NCBI GenBank assembly: GCA_963930645.1
Contig: OZ005654.1
Location: forward strand, 270,608,282-270,672,281
Source: Salticus scenicus
Lineage: Eukaryota; Arthropoda; Arachnida; Araneae; Salticidae
Reading direction: 5' to 3'
DNA: 64,000 bases
Shown piece by piece: positions 22,255 through 35,330 of this stretch. Both the position numbers and the translations under genes were made by a program. The notes beneath the pieces are model-generated. The model made no database searches and was not told the origin of the DNA. It saw nothing but the letters and a program-made list of their open reading frames with translations. The first letter of the stretch is position 1. Every line of letters begins with the position of its first letter.

Positions 22255-23791
22255 GTCCTAAATTATTGCTTCATTTTATTAGGGTCCTGTTGTTTAAAGG
22301 CTGTTTAATTTTATTAGGTTTCATATTTCATCTCCTATACAACTTCATAATATTTCCAAATCAAAAATTCCCATAATGCAAGTTTATGTGAATGCATTGT
22401 CTACCACGTTAACAAAATAGCAAATTTCGAATAACTTACGAACTTTTCAAATTAGTATGTACAGTCACCCAAAAAAAAAACGCCACCCCCCCCCCCACCT
22501 AATTTCGCCGTAAATTATCGTAGAAACATTTGACTGGTACTGATCGATTTGTAATAGCGTCTAGTTTATAACGGTATAGTTAAATTTTGCCTAAGGGGTC
22601 GTCTACATATTAAAACTGGCATTAACTTCATTTTCTTCAGTGGCAACCCCTATTTTTGACTTCAAATTCAGATTTCTGAGATCAAGGCGGTTCGAAAAAC
22701 ATACCTATTTATATATCTTAAATCAAGTTTAAATAGAGTTACACGTGAAAATGTATTAGGGGTCCGTCTATACATTTAGAAAACATAAATCACGATCTAG
22801 CACCCAGTATACATTATTTATTAAGTTTCACACCGGAAAAAAATTTCAGAAATGTTAATTATAAAATAAAAAAAAATTACTCATTCACGGAACTTTCTGA
22901 GTTAGTTTATGAATTAAAAGATTTTTATTGGTTTCTATTGATTAAACATCAAATAGTTCACTTCATACGAAGAAAATTAAATAGCTTGAATAGATATTAA
23001 AATATCTATCAAAAGGAAAAAAAAAAAAAAAAAGATGAATGGTTTTAAATTTGTTTGAAAATTCAAAATTATTTTAACTCAAGCTGCCGTGTAATTGTCT
23101 GAAACGGCGGCACTCAACCTGGTTCCCACGGCCGTTTTACAGTGACAATGGGAGTTTGTTCTGATACTGCAGTACTTTCATCTTCTTTAATTGACTTTTT
23201 TTAAATATTAAAACAAATTTTTTTATTTTTATTTTTTTTTTTTAATTAATTATTATTATTATTTTTTTTTTTTCATGACATTATTAAAAACTTTTACATA
23301 AATCTCCACGATATTCTTTTGCTTTTATATTTTATAATGTGTAACAAATTAATATGCAAAATAATAAATCCTACTACTTAATGGGATGTACTAAAATTCT
23401 ACACTTTAACACAGATACCGAAATGGACGGTGGGTGTAGAAAGGCTGACTACCCTTAATCTAAATCTTCACTTGAAAAGGTCAAAATGTTACATAACTCT
23501 TTTTTTTTAAGGAAAAAAGAAGAAGATAAGGAGGAGAAGGAAAGATCAAAACGAATATAAAGCATATTAAACGTTAATACCCTTTAAACACTGGAAAAAG
23601 GCGGGGTTTTGTATTGTGTGTCATTTGGGAGCTGTAGAGTGCCAGAAATTTACTTTATGTAATAAAACTTTTCATTTAAAGGGTATTTAAAGCAGCATTA
23701 TATTTAATGCATAGACTATTCAGAAAAAAAGTACCATTCATCTGGTTCATGAAAAATAAAGAACATTTTCTGGCATTGCTCTATGTATATA

Positions 23792-24256
23792 CATTCTTGT
23801 CAACCTATCCCGGAAGATTACTGGTCCCGCCCCTTTCCGTACATTTTTTTCACATCAGTCTTTTTAGAGCCGTGTCAGCCATCGGTGGCTGACACTGATC
23901 TTTCCATTTAGGCTAAGTCAGCCGGCAGTGTAAAATATGATATAAACTACAGAACTTATAGTTTTAAGTAATTACTGACAATTTATTTAAAATTTACTTC
24001 ATGTTTTTTTTTTTTTTTTTTTTTTAATAGGTTTTTATAGGATTATATCGTTAAGGCCTAATGGGGTTTATTGAAACTCGATAAACATAACACGCTTCTA
24101 AGCAGCACATGTGGCCTGAATGGGATTTCCATAAGAATTCGCGTGGCGCTCAATGAGTTAATGGTAAATGTATTTGAAGTTAATTACTCTAAAAATTAAA
24201 TTGTGTACACACAGGGGCGGGAACTAAGAATGTTACGGGTTAGGTTGGCAAGTATG
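23792..24256. mobile_element. Foldback family G, larger copy
   Basis: Left end CATTCTTGTCAACCTATCCCG mirrors the right end (reversed) CATACTTGCCAACCTAACCCG, followed inside by GGTCCCGCCCC and its complement GGGGCGGGAAC. Flanking TATATA and CATATA agree at five of six positions. The interior includes a perfect hairpin GTGTCAGCCA-TCGG-TGGCTGACAC (23872-23895). Confidence 0.55.
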
Positions 24257-25030
24257 CATATATATTTTGCTTGATTTATAAAAATTTATAACACATTTTC
24301 TTCTTTTTTTTTTAGTATTTTGTGTTTATATCTCTCATTAAAAATAAATACAATATTCATATATAAACATTTCCATACAGTAATGTATATAAACATATTG
24401 ATTAAAGAAGATTTGTTGATATTATATAATTATTCTTCTATCTGTATAGTATATTAACACAAATATATTTTGTAAATTTCGCAGCATCGAAAAACAGCAA
24501 CATAGCTTCCATATCAAGGCTTAATGTAAATAGGACGTAAGCGTACTGTAGTTAGTGTTGAAATTTGAAAAAAAAAGAAAAAAAAAAAGAATAACAGTGG
24601 GCTACAAATACGCCGGAATAAATTAAAATGTTGTTTATTCTGGTTTTAGTCAGGTGATATCACTCGTGCTAAATAGCTGGATCCGCCCTCTCTTAAGCTC
24701 AGGTTCAGCTCATCATAAAAATATTGTTTTTAATATCTGCAGCACCAAAATGTTCAAAACACAAATGCCAATTTTCATATATTTTGAAATCTTCCCGTTT
24801 CAACTTTAAAAGCATTTAGATTAATTTATTTTATTTTGAATTTTTAAATTTAGACGTTTAAAGTCTTTTAAATGAAATTTCAGGATTCTCTAAGATCAAT
24901 ATCTATATATTTGAAAGTAATAAGACAATTCCTTTGTTTTAAATTTTTATTCCATAATAACTGTGACTTTGATTTCGTGATTAGGAAATTGAAAATAAAT
25001 ACTATATGTTCCAATAATAGATCTTATAAA

Positions 25031-25070
<40 letters not shown>

Positions 25071-25339
25071 AATTTTTCACTATTTGATTCTGTATTAAAA
25101 AACTTTTAATAGAAATTTGATATTTTATTATGTTACATTATGGGATAAATTTTAAATAACACAAAGCTTACAAACGGTACAGTAACCAAATGCAAATATG
25201 TCACAACAAAATTTAAACAGAAAATTTATGGTAAAAAATCGTTTTAAAATTATTAAATATTCATAATAATAATAATAAAACGATTGTCGAATGCATAATT
25301 GCTGTTTCATGCAATCAGTTTCGCTGTACCGTGTTTTCT

Positions 25340-25530
25340 AAAACATGATATTTAACTAGAGGTGTACGTACTCTTGAATATTGAAATGCGAAAAAAAGTG
25401 TAACAGGGTTAAAATAGAATTTTAGCAGCGAAAAACTAGAAAAAGATATTTAATGCTTATGAAGAAAGACTTAACATATTAGAATCGGATAAATTCTTCT
25501 CTTGTACCGTAAGCCACGCCTTTTCACAAT
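25340..25530 (+). repeat. Dispersed repeat E, copy 1
   Basis: Aligns in order with 55020-55205: a GTGTACGTA/GTGTACGAA block, GGGTTAAAATAGAATTTTAG, AAGAAAGACT, ATCGGATA, TTCTTGTACCGTAAGCC and CGCCT. No ends or coding potential are clear. A GGCGGGGCTTCTTTTC motif follows at about 25720. Confidence 0.5.
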
Positions 25531-27324
25531 TTTTCTAAAACTTTATAATATAAAGCAAATAATTTTGCATATTTGTAATTAAATCATTTAAGTTTTGTCT
25601 TCAATAATCGATGTAGTAAATACCATTGTGATTTATGCATACCAGCGTCACATATAGAGTCAAATAGGAATATGCAAATTTGTCTTTTTTTTTTAAATAG
25701 TGTTTCAGCGAATCAGAGGCGGGGCTTCTTTTCTTTTGAAATTCTTTCACAATCCCTCGCCTACATTGTGATAACTTTACAAAAATATGCCAATTTGTAT
25801 AACAAACATCGAAATATTGCTTAGGAAACAATAAAAATAACATAAAGGTAAATTAAAATAGTTTTCCATCAAATTATATACAAACATTTACTTATAGAGG
25901 ATACAGATTATAACAAGTGACGGCCCCCTAACAGGAAAAAAAAGTGAAATATCACTGTAACTCAAAAAATAATGTTAGGAACGAGCTGTAAATTTGGAAA
26001 CCCATGTTTTTGATGATGCCCGTTCTATTCGTGCAAAAATTAACATAGGTCATAATTCATAATTTTTTCAAATATGAATTTATTAATATTTTTCATAATT
26101 CAAAAAATGTTTTTTTAGCAAAAATTTGCATGGAATATGTTTGGGTCACTTCATTCTAACGAATAAAAAAAACAGAATTTAAATATCATAATTATTTCGG
26201 AAGATATGATTTAATGTTTGTCACATTCATTTAACATTAGCACCCCCAAACTTTGACAGCTTATAACTCTATGAAAAATTCAGCGAAATATATAAACTAT
26301 ACCATTTTCCGTGATGATTTGATCCAAAGAATTCAAATAAATTATAAAAGATGGGGGTTACCATGGGAAAAAAATGAAGTTGATGTCAGTTTTAATATGT
26401 AGATGACCCCCTAAGTAAAATCTAACTATAACATTATAAACTAGACGTTATTACAAACTGATTGGTACCAGTCGCATGTTTCTACGATAATTTACGGCAA
26501 AATTAGGTGGGGGGGGGGGGTGGCGTTTTTTTTTGGGTGACTGTACATTGTACATTGTCAATGATGTTCATGTCAGCGTTACAAATGATATTTTAAAACT
26601 TTTCCAACATTTTTACGATGAAAATAATCCTCATAATACACATTTATGCAAAAATTTGCCCTATTCTATCATATTAATAATTTCGCACATTTTTATTTAC
26701 TAACGAAATTTTTAAAGGCGAATGTTATTAAAAAACAATGTTCATGAAGTATCATAAATGATATTTTAAAACTGGTGTAGTATCTTTATGATAGAAATAA
26801 TCTTCATAATGCATGTTTATGCGAAGATTTTCCATATTTCCTCATGTTTTGGAATTCGCAAATTTCCAATATCTTACGAAGTTTTCAAACCAACTGGATT
26901 GAAATAGGGTTCTTGCCAGTGTCATAAGCGATATTTAAATCGGGTCCGCTCTCTTTATGACCATTTGTTCTTCAAAAATCGAATACACGGAAAAACAAGC
27001 TAGCAAACTGACACTCTACAGACGGACACCATGTAGATTTTCTGATTTTTCTTTTGATTTCTCACATTTCAAAACCTATAAAAACTGTAAAAAACCGATG
27101 TCGAATATTTTCATGAATACCTAAGTTCCCCGTACTTACAGTATGATGGGGAACTAAAACTACTTATAATAAATGTGTTCTTACTTTTAATACACATTCC
27201 ATTATTCTCAGATTTTCATCAAAAGCGGTTTTGCAGAAAATTTAATTTGATTGAATAAAATACCTTTAATTCAATTATCCGAGATTATTCTAGTAAAAAA
27301 CATTCAGAGCATTTACGTAAGTAT

Positions 27325-27505
27325 TCCGGAGTTGCCAACATTTTACGGTATTCCAGAGCCTTCTTAGACTTCTTATTTCATATCTGTTTTATTTTAAGAG
27401 TACTTTTTACTTACTTTATCGAGAAAAATTAGTCTATAAATAAAGTGGTGCGAAATAAAGGCGGGGCTAAAGAGGCTCCGAAATAAATTAATACTTTCGC
27501 GACCG
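27325..27505. repeat. Decayed foldback related to 21862-22254
   Basis: Left GTTGCCAACATTTTACGGTATTCCAGAG and right TAAAGTGGTGCGAAATAAAGG, GGCGGGGCTAAAGAGGCTCC, AATAAATTAATACTTTCG resemble the two arms of the foldback at 21862-22254. Confidence 0.45.
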
Positions 27506-27549
27506 CATGCTTTTATCTTTTTGACAGTATGGTCCGCCTGTGGGCGTTC

Positions 27550-27822
27550 AGCTGCCTTCAAACTCTGGCAACGATGCAAGCTTCAAAAGTCATAAATTAT
27601 CCATTGTCCAAAAGTGACCCTTGAAATTTTGCACACATTTACAATGAAGGACATTACTTTTTATAGCTCTTTTACAAACGAGACCAGTTCCCATGCAATT
27701 ATCGCACTAGGGGGTTTGTGAGCGAGGACTCGAGCGAGATTCGATTTTCAAAAACCACATCAAAGAAATATCAATAGAACCGAACTTTCAGCTTTCCAAG
27801 TTGCCAGAGTTTGAAGGCAGCT
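27550..27822. mobile_element. Small inverted-repeat element, 273 bp
   Basis: A perfect 23-bp inverted repeat bounds it: AGCTGCCTTCAAACTCTGGC (27550 on) and its complement ending 27822. No target duplication is seen and the interior is non-coding. Confidence 0.6.
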
Positions 27823-28985
27823 TTATTATCCCAAGTTAAAATATTTCAGTATATTTTTAAGAAATAAAGGCAGTATTACACACAACGGTTTTTCAGAGAA
27901 CTCTCATTTGAGCCAATTTTTACTCCAATTTTTGAAAGCCGAAATCCGAAAGAGGGTTACAATAGTTGAGTCAAAAATTGTTCGAAAAATTGGTTTGCAG
28001 GGTACACAGTACATGACAAGCGAAGTTACTTGTCGCTGTTTTAACGGGAACGACGGTGGGAGAGCGTAAAGAACAACGGTTAATGAATTTCCCCCCGACG
28101 CTGTTTTTTTCGAAGCGTAAGGAACTTTCTTCTCACTGACTTGTCACAGTGAAAGGCGTTGCTCATACGAACAACTTTTTCTGACAAGCCAGAAAAAATT
28201 GTTCGTATTTCCAATTCCTATTACACTGGGCTTTGAGATGATTTGAGCCAACAAAATTGGCTCAAAACTTTGGCGTACACTCGTGTATGTAATAAGGGCA
28301 TAAGTAACATACAAATCGCGAAAGAAACGCCCACTGAAGAAGTTGCAGATTTTCAAATGACGTGAAACTACGTCAGCGGTCTTGAAAGCGTTAAAATGTC
28401 GGCAACTATGGTATTCAAAACATACGATTCCTTGAACATACGAGTCATTGAAACCCTTCTTTATGTGAATGTTTATTATAATAGCACAGGGAAACCTTTT
28501 ACTATATTATTTTACTTATATTTCTTTACAAATTTTAAGGGTTCTTATAATAATTTTCATAGATTTGTTCTATAGTCTATTTTTAATTGATAATAATGTA
28601 TGAGAATAAAATTGGGACGATTACTTTACCCAATGTTGTAAAATTAATTATTTTTTCATAACTAAGCAAACAATTCCTTTATAACATAATTCACCTTTTA
28701 CGTACATGCCTATTACTTGTGCAACTTTTTTTTTCTTCTCTTTGGTGGCTCCCCCTTCTCCATTTCATTTGTATGAGTATGTTTTAAATTCATTATCATA
28801 AACATAATTTCCAACCCTTAAATGCATAGCGATGTAGACCTGCATCGTATGTTTAAAACCTCATATCTCTTTATGTAGCAATCTTTGCGTAGTGTTTTTT
28901 TTTTTTTTTAATTTAAATTTTACTAAAATTGATTTATCGTTTCCGAACGATACGATTACTTTACCCTTTGGGCTCGGCATATTTT
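27823..28985. other. Non-coding stretch with a short palindrome
   Basis: About 28166-28210 contains an imperfect palindrome (ATACGAACAA ... TTGTTCGTAT with TTCTG/CAGAA inside). Otherwise no recognisable gene or repeat. Confidence 0.4.
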
Positions 28986-28989
28986 CCGT

Positions 28990-29212
28990 AAGACACGCCT
29001 TTTGGCGTTCCTTTAAAACGTCACACGTATAGTTTCCAACTTACTACCTTTTGGCTACCGAAAAATTGTAATAATTTGTTTTATTTTACTTCATCATTAA
29101 ATAAAATAAATCTTTCTGTCAAAATTTTCCGGTAGCCGAAAGGTAGCCCATAGTTACACGTTTTAGAAAAATAACATTTCATTTGCAGAGGAACACCTTA
29201 AGGCGTGGCTCG
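28990..29212. mobile_element. Foldback element with CACGCC ends
   Basis: The left arm (ACACGCCTTTTGGCGTTCC, ACACGTATAGTTTCC, CTACCTTTTGGCTACCG) is mirrored by the right arm (CGGTAGCCGAAAGGTAG, ATAGTTACACGTTTTAG, GAACACCTTAAGGCGTGGCT). The loop holds an A-rich stretch. No clear target duplication. Confidence 0.6.
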
Positions 29213-29840
29213 ATTTTTTAATGTCCCTCAGAAGGGACATACGAGGAATAAGGGTTAATTTCTTTATCTGCGACAATTTTCAATGTTGGCGCGCTATCTG
29301 AGTACAATTTCATTTTCGGGTATTACGAATTACGATTATTTATACAAAAAGTAATAAAAGCATTCAGGATTTTTTTTTTCGAATAGAAACCACGTAAGAA
29401 TAACGAATAATAGTTAAATTTTTGCATACACTGATAAATTTATGCAAGAAAAATTTTACCCCCCCCCCTTTTTTTTTTGATGACGTAGAAATACATCAAT
29501 ATGTTTCTTTGAAAAAATCCTTATATGGATTATTATTATTATTATTATTATTATTTGCATTTTTTCCATTAACGACACCCATTTCCGGTTGATTTAAAAT
29601 GTTATTTATTAAAAATAAAAATTCATGCATTTAAGGCTTAATTAAGAGATAATTATTGGATATGACTTTTAGAATAAATAATAAGATATCAGATTTTCTG
29701 TTGAAAATCCCATTTCATGTAAAATAAAACTAAAAATATGAAAAAAATTTAAAGAAAGAAAGACGTGATGATTCTCTTAAACTATATTTTTCCCGTTTTA
29801 GTAAATGAAAAATCTATTAGAATCCGTTAATATATATATA
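29213..29840. other. AT-rich stretch without genes
   Basis: Contains the hairpin TGTCCCT-CAGA-AGGGACA (about 29221-29238), a C-run with T-run (29460-29479) and (ATT)n (29529-29555). Confidence 0.4.
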
Positions 29841-30583
29841 CTGTGGAGCACCGTTTATACGCTCTCAAGGGACCATTCCTAAAAAACGTGTAACTGAAAA
29901 AAACGTACAAATGAAAATTCCTTTTAACATTAATACACAATAAAGTATCATATTAATTAATAATACAAGTCTAATCAATTTTCATGATTTCCTTTACATT
30001 TATTCGAATAAGATATATTTTTAATTACATTTAAAATATTTTTAAAAGGTTGAATAAAAATTAAATAATAATTAAAAATATAGAAATTCAGGAATTTTTT
30101 TTCAAGATTTCGATTTTAACCTTTAAAGACAAAGCCTTTTGTTCTCTAAACGAAGATGACATTTTTGCAAACGATTAAAAGGAAGGAAAGAAAAAAAAAT
30201 TGTTTCTCCAAATGTAATGTCAAATAAACACAATAAGAAAATCTTCCAAGTAGCCCAAAGGAAGTCAGTAATAAATCTTCAAGTTTACAAAATGCCTATA
30301 AAGTTGTGGGCTTTTTTCCTTTCATACCCCATTCCTGGAATCAATTAAAAGAGAAAGTGGGAGGTCTTCAAGTGGTCACTGGCTACTTGTATACCTACTA
30401 TTCAACCCTATCGCCAATTGCTTATCTCTGAAAATTTCTCACCCCCCCTTTCTTCCTCCCAGGCTATCAATGCAAGTCGCACTTTGTTCTATAGCCGCAC
30501 TTTGTTACCATAGTTCTAAAAAAAAAAAAATAATAATAATAATCGAAAAAGAAAATAAGAATAAAACATAAAGAGCAATCATC

Positions 30584-30716
30584 TTTTTTTAGGACTGAGG
30601 ACTATTAGTCTCAATCTGGGATTTTTGCGTTGTCGATTTCGATAGTTGGACATTTGTCGAAATCTAAAATTTATCGAAAATATAATTGAATAATTTGAAA
30701 GAGATGTTATAATTTG

Positions 30717-30752
<36 letters not shown>

Positions 30753-30990
30753 GTCCTCCATCCTAAACTAAATTCTGCTTTTGCCAGAATTTCATTCAAT
30801 TCTTTTTTTTTTTTTTTTTTTTTTTAAGAAAAAGAAAAGAAAATTAATAATAATCAGTATCGTTACAAGCGCTATCGAAAAAGTTTCTTTTTTAATAATT
30901 TTGAATTAGGAAATAAAAAGTGCGCGTGCAATAATATGAAATAAAAATAAGTAAAAAAAAAATGAATTTAATGATTTTTAATGATTTTTT
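30584..30990 (-). repeat. Dispersed repeat F, copy 2
   Basis: Reverse-complement match of 10256-10640, with the same block order and similarly placed poly-A/T tracts (30718-30750, 30802-30824). Lies inside the pogo-like element. Confidence 0.6.
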
Positions 30991-31119
30991 TTTTTTTTTA
31001 ATAATAATAATATTTCGTCTTTATTCTCGGAAAAAAATAAACTTCTAATTTTCTATAGTCCTGCTCAAAAATCGACCATGTTAGCTCCGTACTAGTGTTG
31101 ATGACAAAAGAATTATTAT

Positions 31120-31630
31120 TATTTTTTTTTCTATTCTTGTGATTTACGTCAGCTTAACTTTAAAGACATAATTTTAAAGTAAAACATAATGCAATTCACC
31201 CAACCGAAACTAACTCTGTATTTTTAAAGAAATTGAATTTATTACTCATTTCTAAATATATAAAAGAAAAAAAGTGCAAGATTCGAAAAAAAAAAAAAAA
31301 GTCTCTCTTCTGTTTTCATTCATGAATTATATGTTTTAAGATTTCCTAAATACGATTCCATACTTTTTAGACCATTTTGGTTGTCATTTTGAGTTCAGAA
31401 ACTGAAGGAATACTGTACCTTATGAACCATAGGACTTAAGTTTATAAAATTCTATATTTAGTTGGAATTTCGCTTAAATTTATAGTGATTAGCTTTTTGG
31501 CTTTATCAACAAATTGTGGCGCTTCCACACTGCAAGGGGAAATCTATACCCTTTTCTAACTTTTAGGGGAAAGCTATATCTCAACTTCTGTACTTTATAA
31601 GTGGTTCATACTTGGTATGTGATATATATA
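31120..31630 (-). mobile_element. Family D fragment
   Basis: The first part (GTCAGCTTAACTTTAAAGAC, AAAACATAATGCAATTC, GTTTTAAGATTTCC) matches 50285-50470. The second (GTGGCGCTTCCACACTGCAA, GCTATATCTCAACTTCTGTA, TGGTATGTGATA) matches the body of the family D copy at 39479-40330. Confidence 0.5.
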
Positions 31631-31665
31631 TAATTAAAAAAAAAATTCTTATATATATATATATT

Positions 31666-31697
<32 letters not shown>

Positions 31698-31898
31698 TTA
31701 AATCCTGGAATGAAACTCAAACTTGGGATTCTACAAAGAGGGAAAAAAAAAAAAAAAAAAAAAAACTATAAGTGAAATTAAGAATTTACTTGTGTCGTAT
31801 AAACGAAATATTTTAACATTAGAATTCAATGGAATGATTTGGGACCAAAGTCGAAAAACGTATAAATGAGAAAAACGTATAAAAGGTGCCCCACTGTA

Positions 31899-33144
31899 TA
31901 TATTTCCTTATAATTGTTTTAGTGTATGTAGTAATATAATTATTAATTAAAAAAATAATTTTCTTCTTGCTGATTTTCTGTTGCAGTGGTAATGAATTAA
32001 ATTTTTTAAATAATTTTCTTTTTATTAATGTGTAAAACTTATCGTCTGCATTTCAAAAGTACTGCTTTATGGGATGAAAAGAAATATTTCTTCTCATTTC
32101 AACGTAGCAACCAAATGAAAAATGAGATTCTCATCTTTATGATTTGCCTGGAAAAAAGTTAGACCACATGTTTTCCCAAAGTGTTCAACTGATTTTATGC
32201 AACCACTAGATTTAAATTGTTTCCATCAATAGAAGTATTTTTTTAAACGTGTCATCGAAGACGTTTTTCTTACTAATACATCAATCGAGATTCTAGATTG
32301 TAAAATAATAATCAAAACTCATAGTCTGATTTTAAACCAATTTCAAGCTGATTGCTTCAATGATTTTTTATGTTTGGTACAAAGGTGACTTTCCTGTTGA
32401 AAAACCAACACCTTTTCCTACTTTAAGAGAACTACTGTTTGAATTTCTAAATGTATCTTGTTCCTCTCCAAAACTCCACCTTGTCGCAATATGTCATTTA
32501 TTCGCTGCTCACATTGTCACATTGCAAAATAATTTTGTGTTATATCATTACCACTAAATATCATTTAGTTGTATGTAATTTAATTACATTTCTTATATTT
32601 GTTATATATAAACTAGTTTTCTCATTTTGTAGTTAATTATATCAAATTATATTAACATAATTTATAAATAATTAAAATAGATTCATTTTTACAATAATAA
32701 ATGTAAGAAATTAATCAAACATTTGAAAATTTCTTATTAAGAATGAATAAAGATATTTCTTTCCTACATTATTCATTTAATATTTTTCACTTTAGTACTT
32801 AAAAATTTGATGTTGCCAAAAAATAGCTAATAAACAGAAAAATACTTTACTAACAATAAATACAGTCGTATTTAGATTAATAATTTATCTCAGAGCTGAT
32901 TATAATGATAGAAACTCTTCAAAGTACATTACTGCGGAATCTGTAATTTGCAATCTTTAGTTCCTAAAACTTACGCTAGGGAGCGCATTTGCCGATAAGA
33001 TGGATATTTTCGTTATCAGCTCAGTGAGACCTTTAAGAGGATATATAACATGTTAAAATACCTTTTGAACAGTTGGTGACCCTCCCTTGTTAGTCTCAGA
33101 CTACTGCTTATAAAAATGTAAACTGGTGATAAAAACTAGTTGGC
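31899..33144. other. AT-rich stretch without genes
   Basis: Two overlapping ORFs around 32360-32636 are short and match no family. No repeat structure is recognised. Confidence 0.35.
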
Positions 33145-34272
33145 ATAGGTGGACTCTGCTCAGTTCCCCACCGTATTTATGGTCTCATAAATTTCTAGTG
33201 CGAGACATATTATAATCATGTTGAAAAAAATGAATTTGACCTTGAAGCTTGATACAGTGACAGAAAGAAATCCCCGCCTAATAGGCTATCCATCGTTCAC
33301 TTCGATATATTTATCTTATTCTAATCCATTAACTTATTTTATCAGGGTCAATTCCGTTATTTATGTTTCATGCTACTATTTCCAATGCAATAATCCTCAA
33401 GATTCATATTTATATGAAAAAATTACAATTTAGCTATGTTGATAAAATCGCAAATTACGAATAATTTATGAAATTTTCCTATTAGAATATTTGTATTCAA
33501 TCACGTTCAAAAAAATATCATAAATGTAATTTTGAAGTTGTCTAATGTATTTATGATCCTCAAAATGGAAGTTTATGCTCAATTTTGCCTTATTCTGACA
33601 TGTTAAGTAAATCGTAAATTCCAAATAACTTACGAATTTTTTAAATTGGAAAAATCATAGTCTATGATATTCATACCAGTAACCTAAATAATATTTCGAA
33701 AGTGGTTTGACATCTTTACGATGAAAATATCCCTCAAAATTGACGTTTATGTGAAATTTTGCCCTATACTGCCGTGTTAAGAAATTCGTAAATTTCCAAT
33801 AACTTGCGAAATTTTCAAAGTAGCATATTTATAGTTACTGATGTTCATTCCGGCATCAAAACGGATATTTTAAAACTGGTCTGACATTTTTACAGTAAAA
33901 AGTTTCCATTTAATGCACGTTTAAGTGAATTTTTGTCCTATTCTCCCATGTTAAGAAAATCGTAAATTTCTAATAACTTACGAAGTTTTTAAAATCGAAT
34001 GTTGCAAATGAATAGGGTTCTTGCCAGTGTCGAAAGTAATATTTTAAAACTGATCTGACCTCTCTGCGACAATTTGTTCTTGAGATATCGTGTAAACAGA
34101 CTAACAAACTAACGGATTAACAGACTAACAGACACCCTACAGACGGACACCATACAAATTTTGTCATTTTCGGATTCCTCAGACCTGAAAACATGTAAAA
34201 AAGTCAAAAAACCGAGGTCGAAAATTTTCACGATTACCTAAGTTCCCCATACCTATAGTATGATGGGGAACT
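33145..34272 (+). mobile_element. Family B hairpin-tailed element, copy 2
   Basis: The 5' part carries AGTTCCCCACCGTATTTATGG (about 33162), the subterminal match of the 3' hairpin at 34241-34272 (AGTTCCCC ... GGGGAACT). Between are about four units of roughly 170 bp, each with TTTTGCCCTAT, AACTTACGAA, GATATTCATACC, AATATTTCGAAAGT or GATATTTTAAAACT, followed by GAGATATCGTGTAAACAGAC, ACTAACAGACACCCTACAG and CCGAGGTCGAAAATTTTC. No coding domain. Confidence 0.65.
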
Positions 34273-35330
34273 AATTAGTGATAAAAAAATATACGAAAAG
34301 TATGGTTGTGTGCTTCAATAATTTTGCTGCCGACTGTAAATACATTCCAATAATATTTCACTTTCTGGCGTGAGCTCTAGTCTAATTAATCTTATATAAT
34401 ACAAAAAATTACCATAGAGCACCGAAAATCCTGTTTAGTTCGCACCAGTAAAAATAAAAGCTTTATATTTTACATAAAAAATATATTATTCGTATTATTA
34501 TAATTATAACCCAGGTTCTTAAAGAAATGTATTAACAAACGAGTGAGCACCTTCAGCTTTGATCTGTATGGTCATAAGTCTCCTCGATGAAAGAGTGTTA
34601 TGTTGTGCCATCACTGAAATGTATTATTTTCTCTAGTGCTGGGCATGTTAATAGTAATAAAGAAATAGGTTAATTTAGTTTCTAGCGCATTTCGAGAGGG
34701 TGCATCAAAAATTTACTGTATTTAGAGGGTTGACTCTTAATATTACAAATTGGTGCCAGAAACTTTGAAGTAGTCAATTCAATGTGAGACTTATTCATCA
34801 AGTGCGTACCGTTCGTAGCCCCGCCCCGTTTAGTTTTCCTTTGATTTTCATATTTTATATTATAATACATATGAAGGAAAATAAAACTTCCGAAAATTAA
34901 ACGCTACAAAATTAAAAAACATTTTTATGCAATTGCAACACATTCAGTTGAAGTAATATTCTTTCAATTAAATTAATATTGAATATATAGATGTTTGTAT
35001 TTTAAGTTGAAAAAATTATTAAATAATTTAAATTTTAATTATGCGAATAAATGCTCAAACAATCTGTAAATATCAAAAAGGATTTTCAGAGTATTTAAAA
35101 ATTTTTTTGCATGTAATTATTTAATTTATGAATGCAAACATATGTAAATGGGAAAATATTACATTTACTAAATGTACTTTTCCATCATATCGAATCCAAC
35201 AACCTGTCACTTTAGAAACAAAACAACAACATTTAATGCATTAAAAAGCATTGCCAGCTAGATTAGATGATTATTAGATGATTCTTCATTCCTTCAAATT
35301 GTACTAATAGAAAAAATGCCTAATGACAGT
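34273..35330. other. Non-coding stretch
   Basis: AT-rich. TTCAATAATTTTGCTGCCGA (about 34315) also occurs at about 20021. CGTAGCCCCGCCCCGTTTAG at about 34815 resembles foldback arm sequence. No gene seen. Confidence 0.35.

Larger units (their letters stand above)
22462..26543. mobile_element. Large TA-flanked DNA element with long inverted ends
   Basis: CAGTCACCC plus an A-run, CGCCACC, a C-run and ACCTAATTT begin the left end; the same sequence in reverse complement ends the right side. Similarity continues about 190 bp at high identity and fades over a further 200 bp or so. TA flanks both ends (22460-22461, 26544-26545). The 4.08-kb interior contains a family G foldback, repeat E and poly-A tracts but no transposase I can recognise. 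A partial relative lies at 36240-36900. Confidence 0.75.
22358..27155 (+). mobile_element. Family B hairpin-tailed element, copy 1, split by a 4.1-kb insertion
   Basis: Left part 22358-22461 and right part 26544-27155 join into tandem units of about 170 bp (AACTTACGAA, GATGTTCATGTCAGCG, GATATTTTAAAACT, TTTACGATGAAAATAAT). The tail has CAGACGGACACCATGTAGAT, a CGATGTCGAA block and a terminal hairpin at 27124-27155 (AGTTCCCC/GGGGAACT). The 5' end is not clear. Confidence 0.65.
29841..31896. mobile_element. Pogo-like non-autonomous element, 2.06 kb
   Basis: The left end CTGTGGAGCACCGTTTATAC and right end, reversed, CAGTGGGGCACCTTTTATAC match at most positions, each next to TA (29839-29840, 31897-31898). 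Subterminal ACGTTTTT and TTTATACG copies follow. It carries repeat F copy 2 and a family D fragment. No transposase. Confidence 0.65.
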
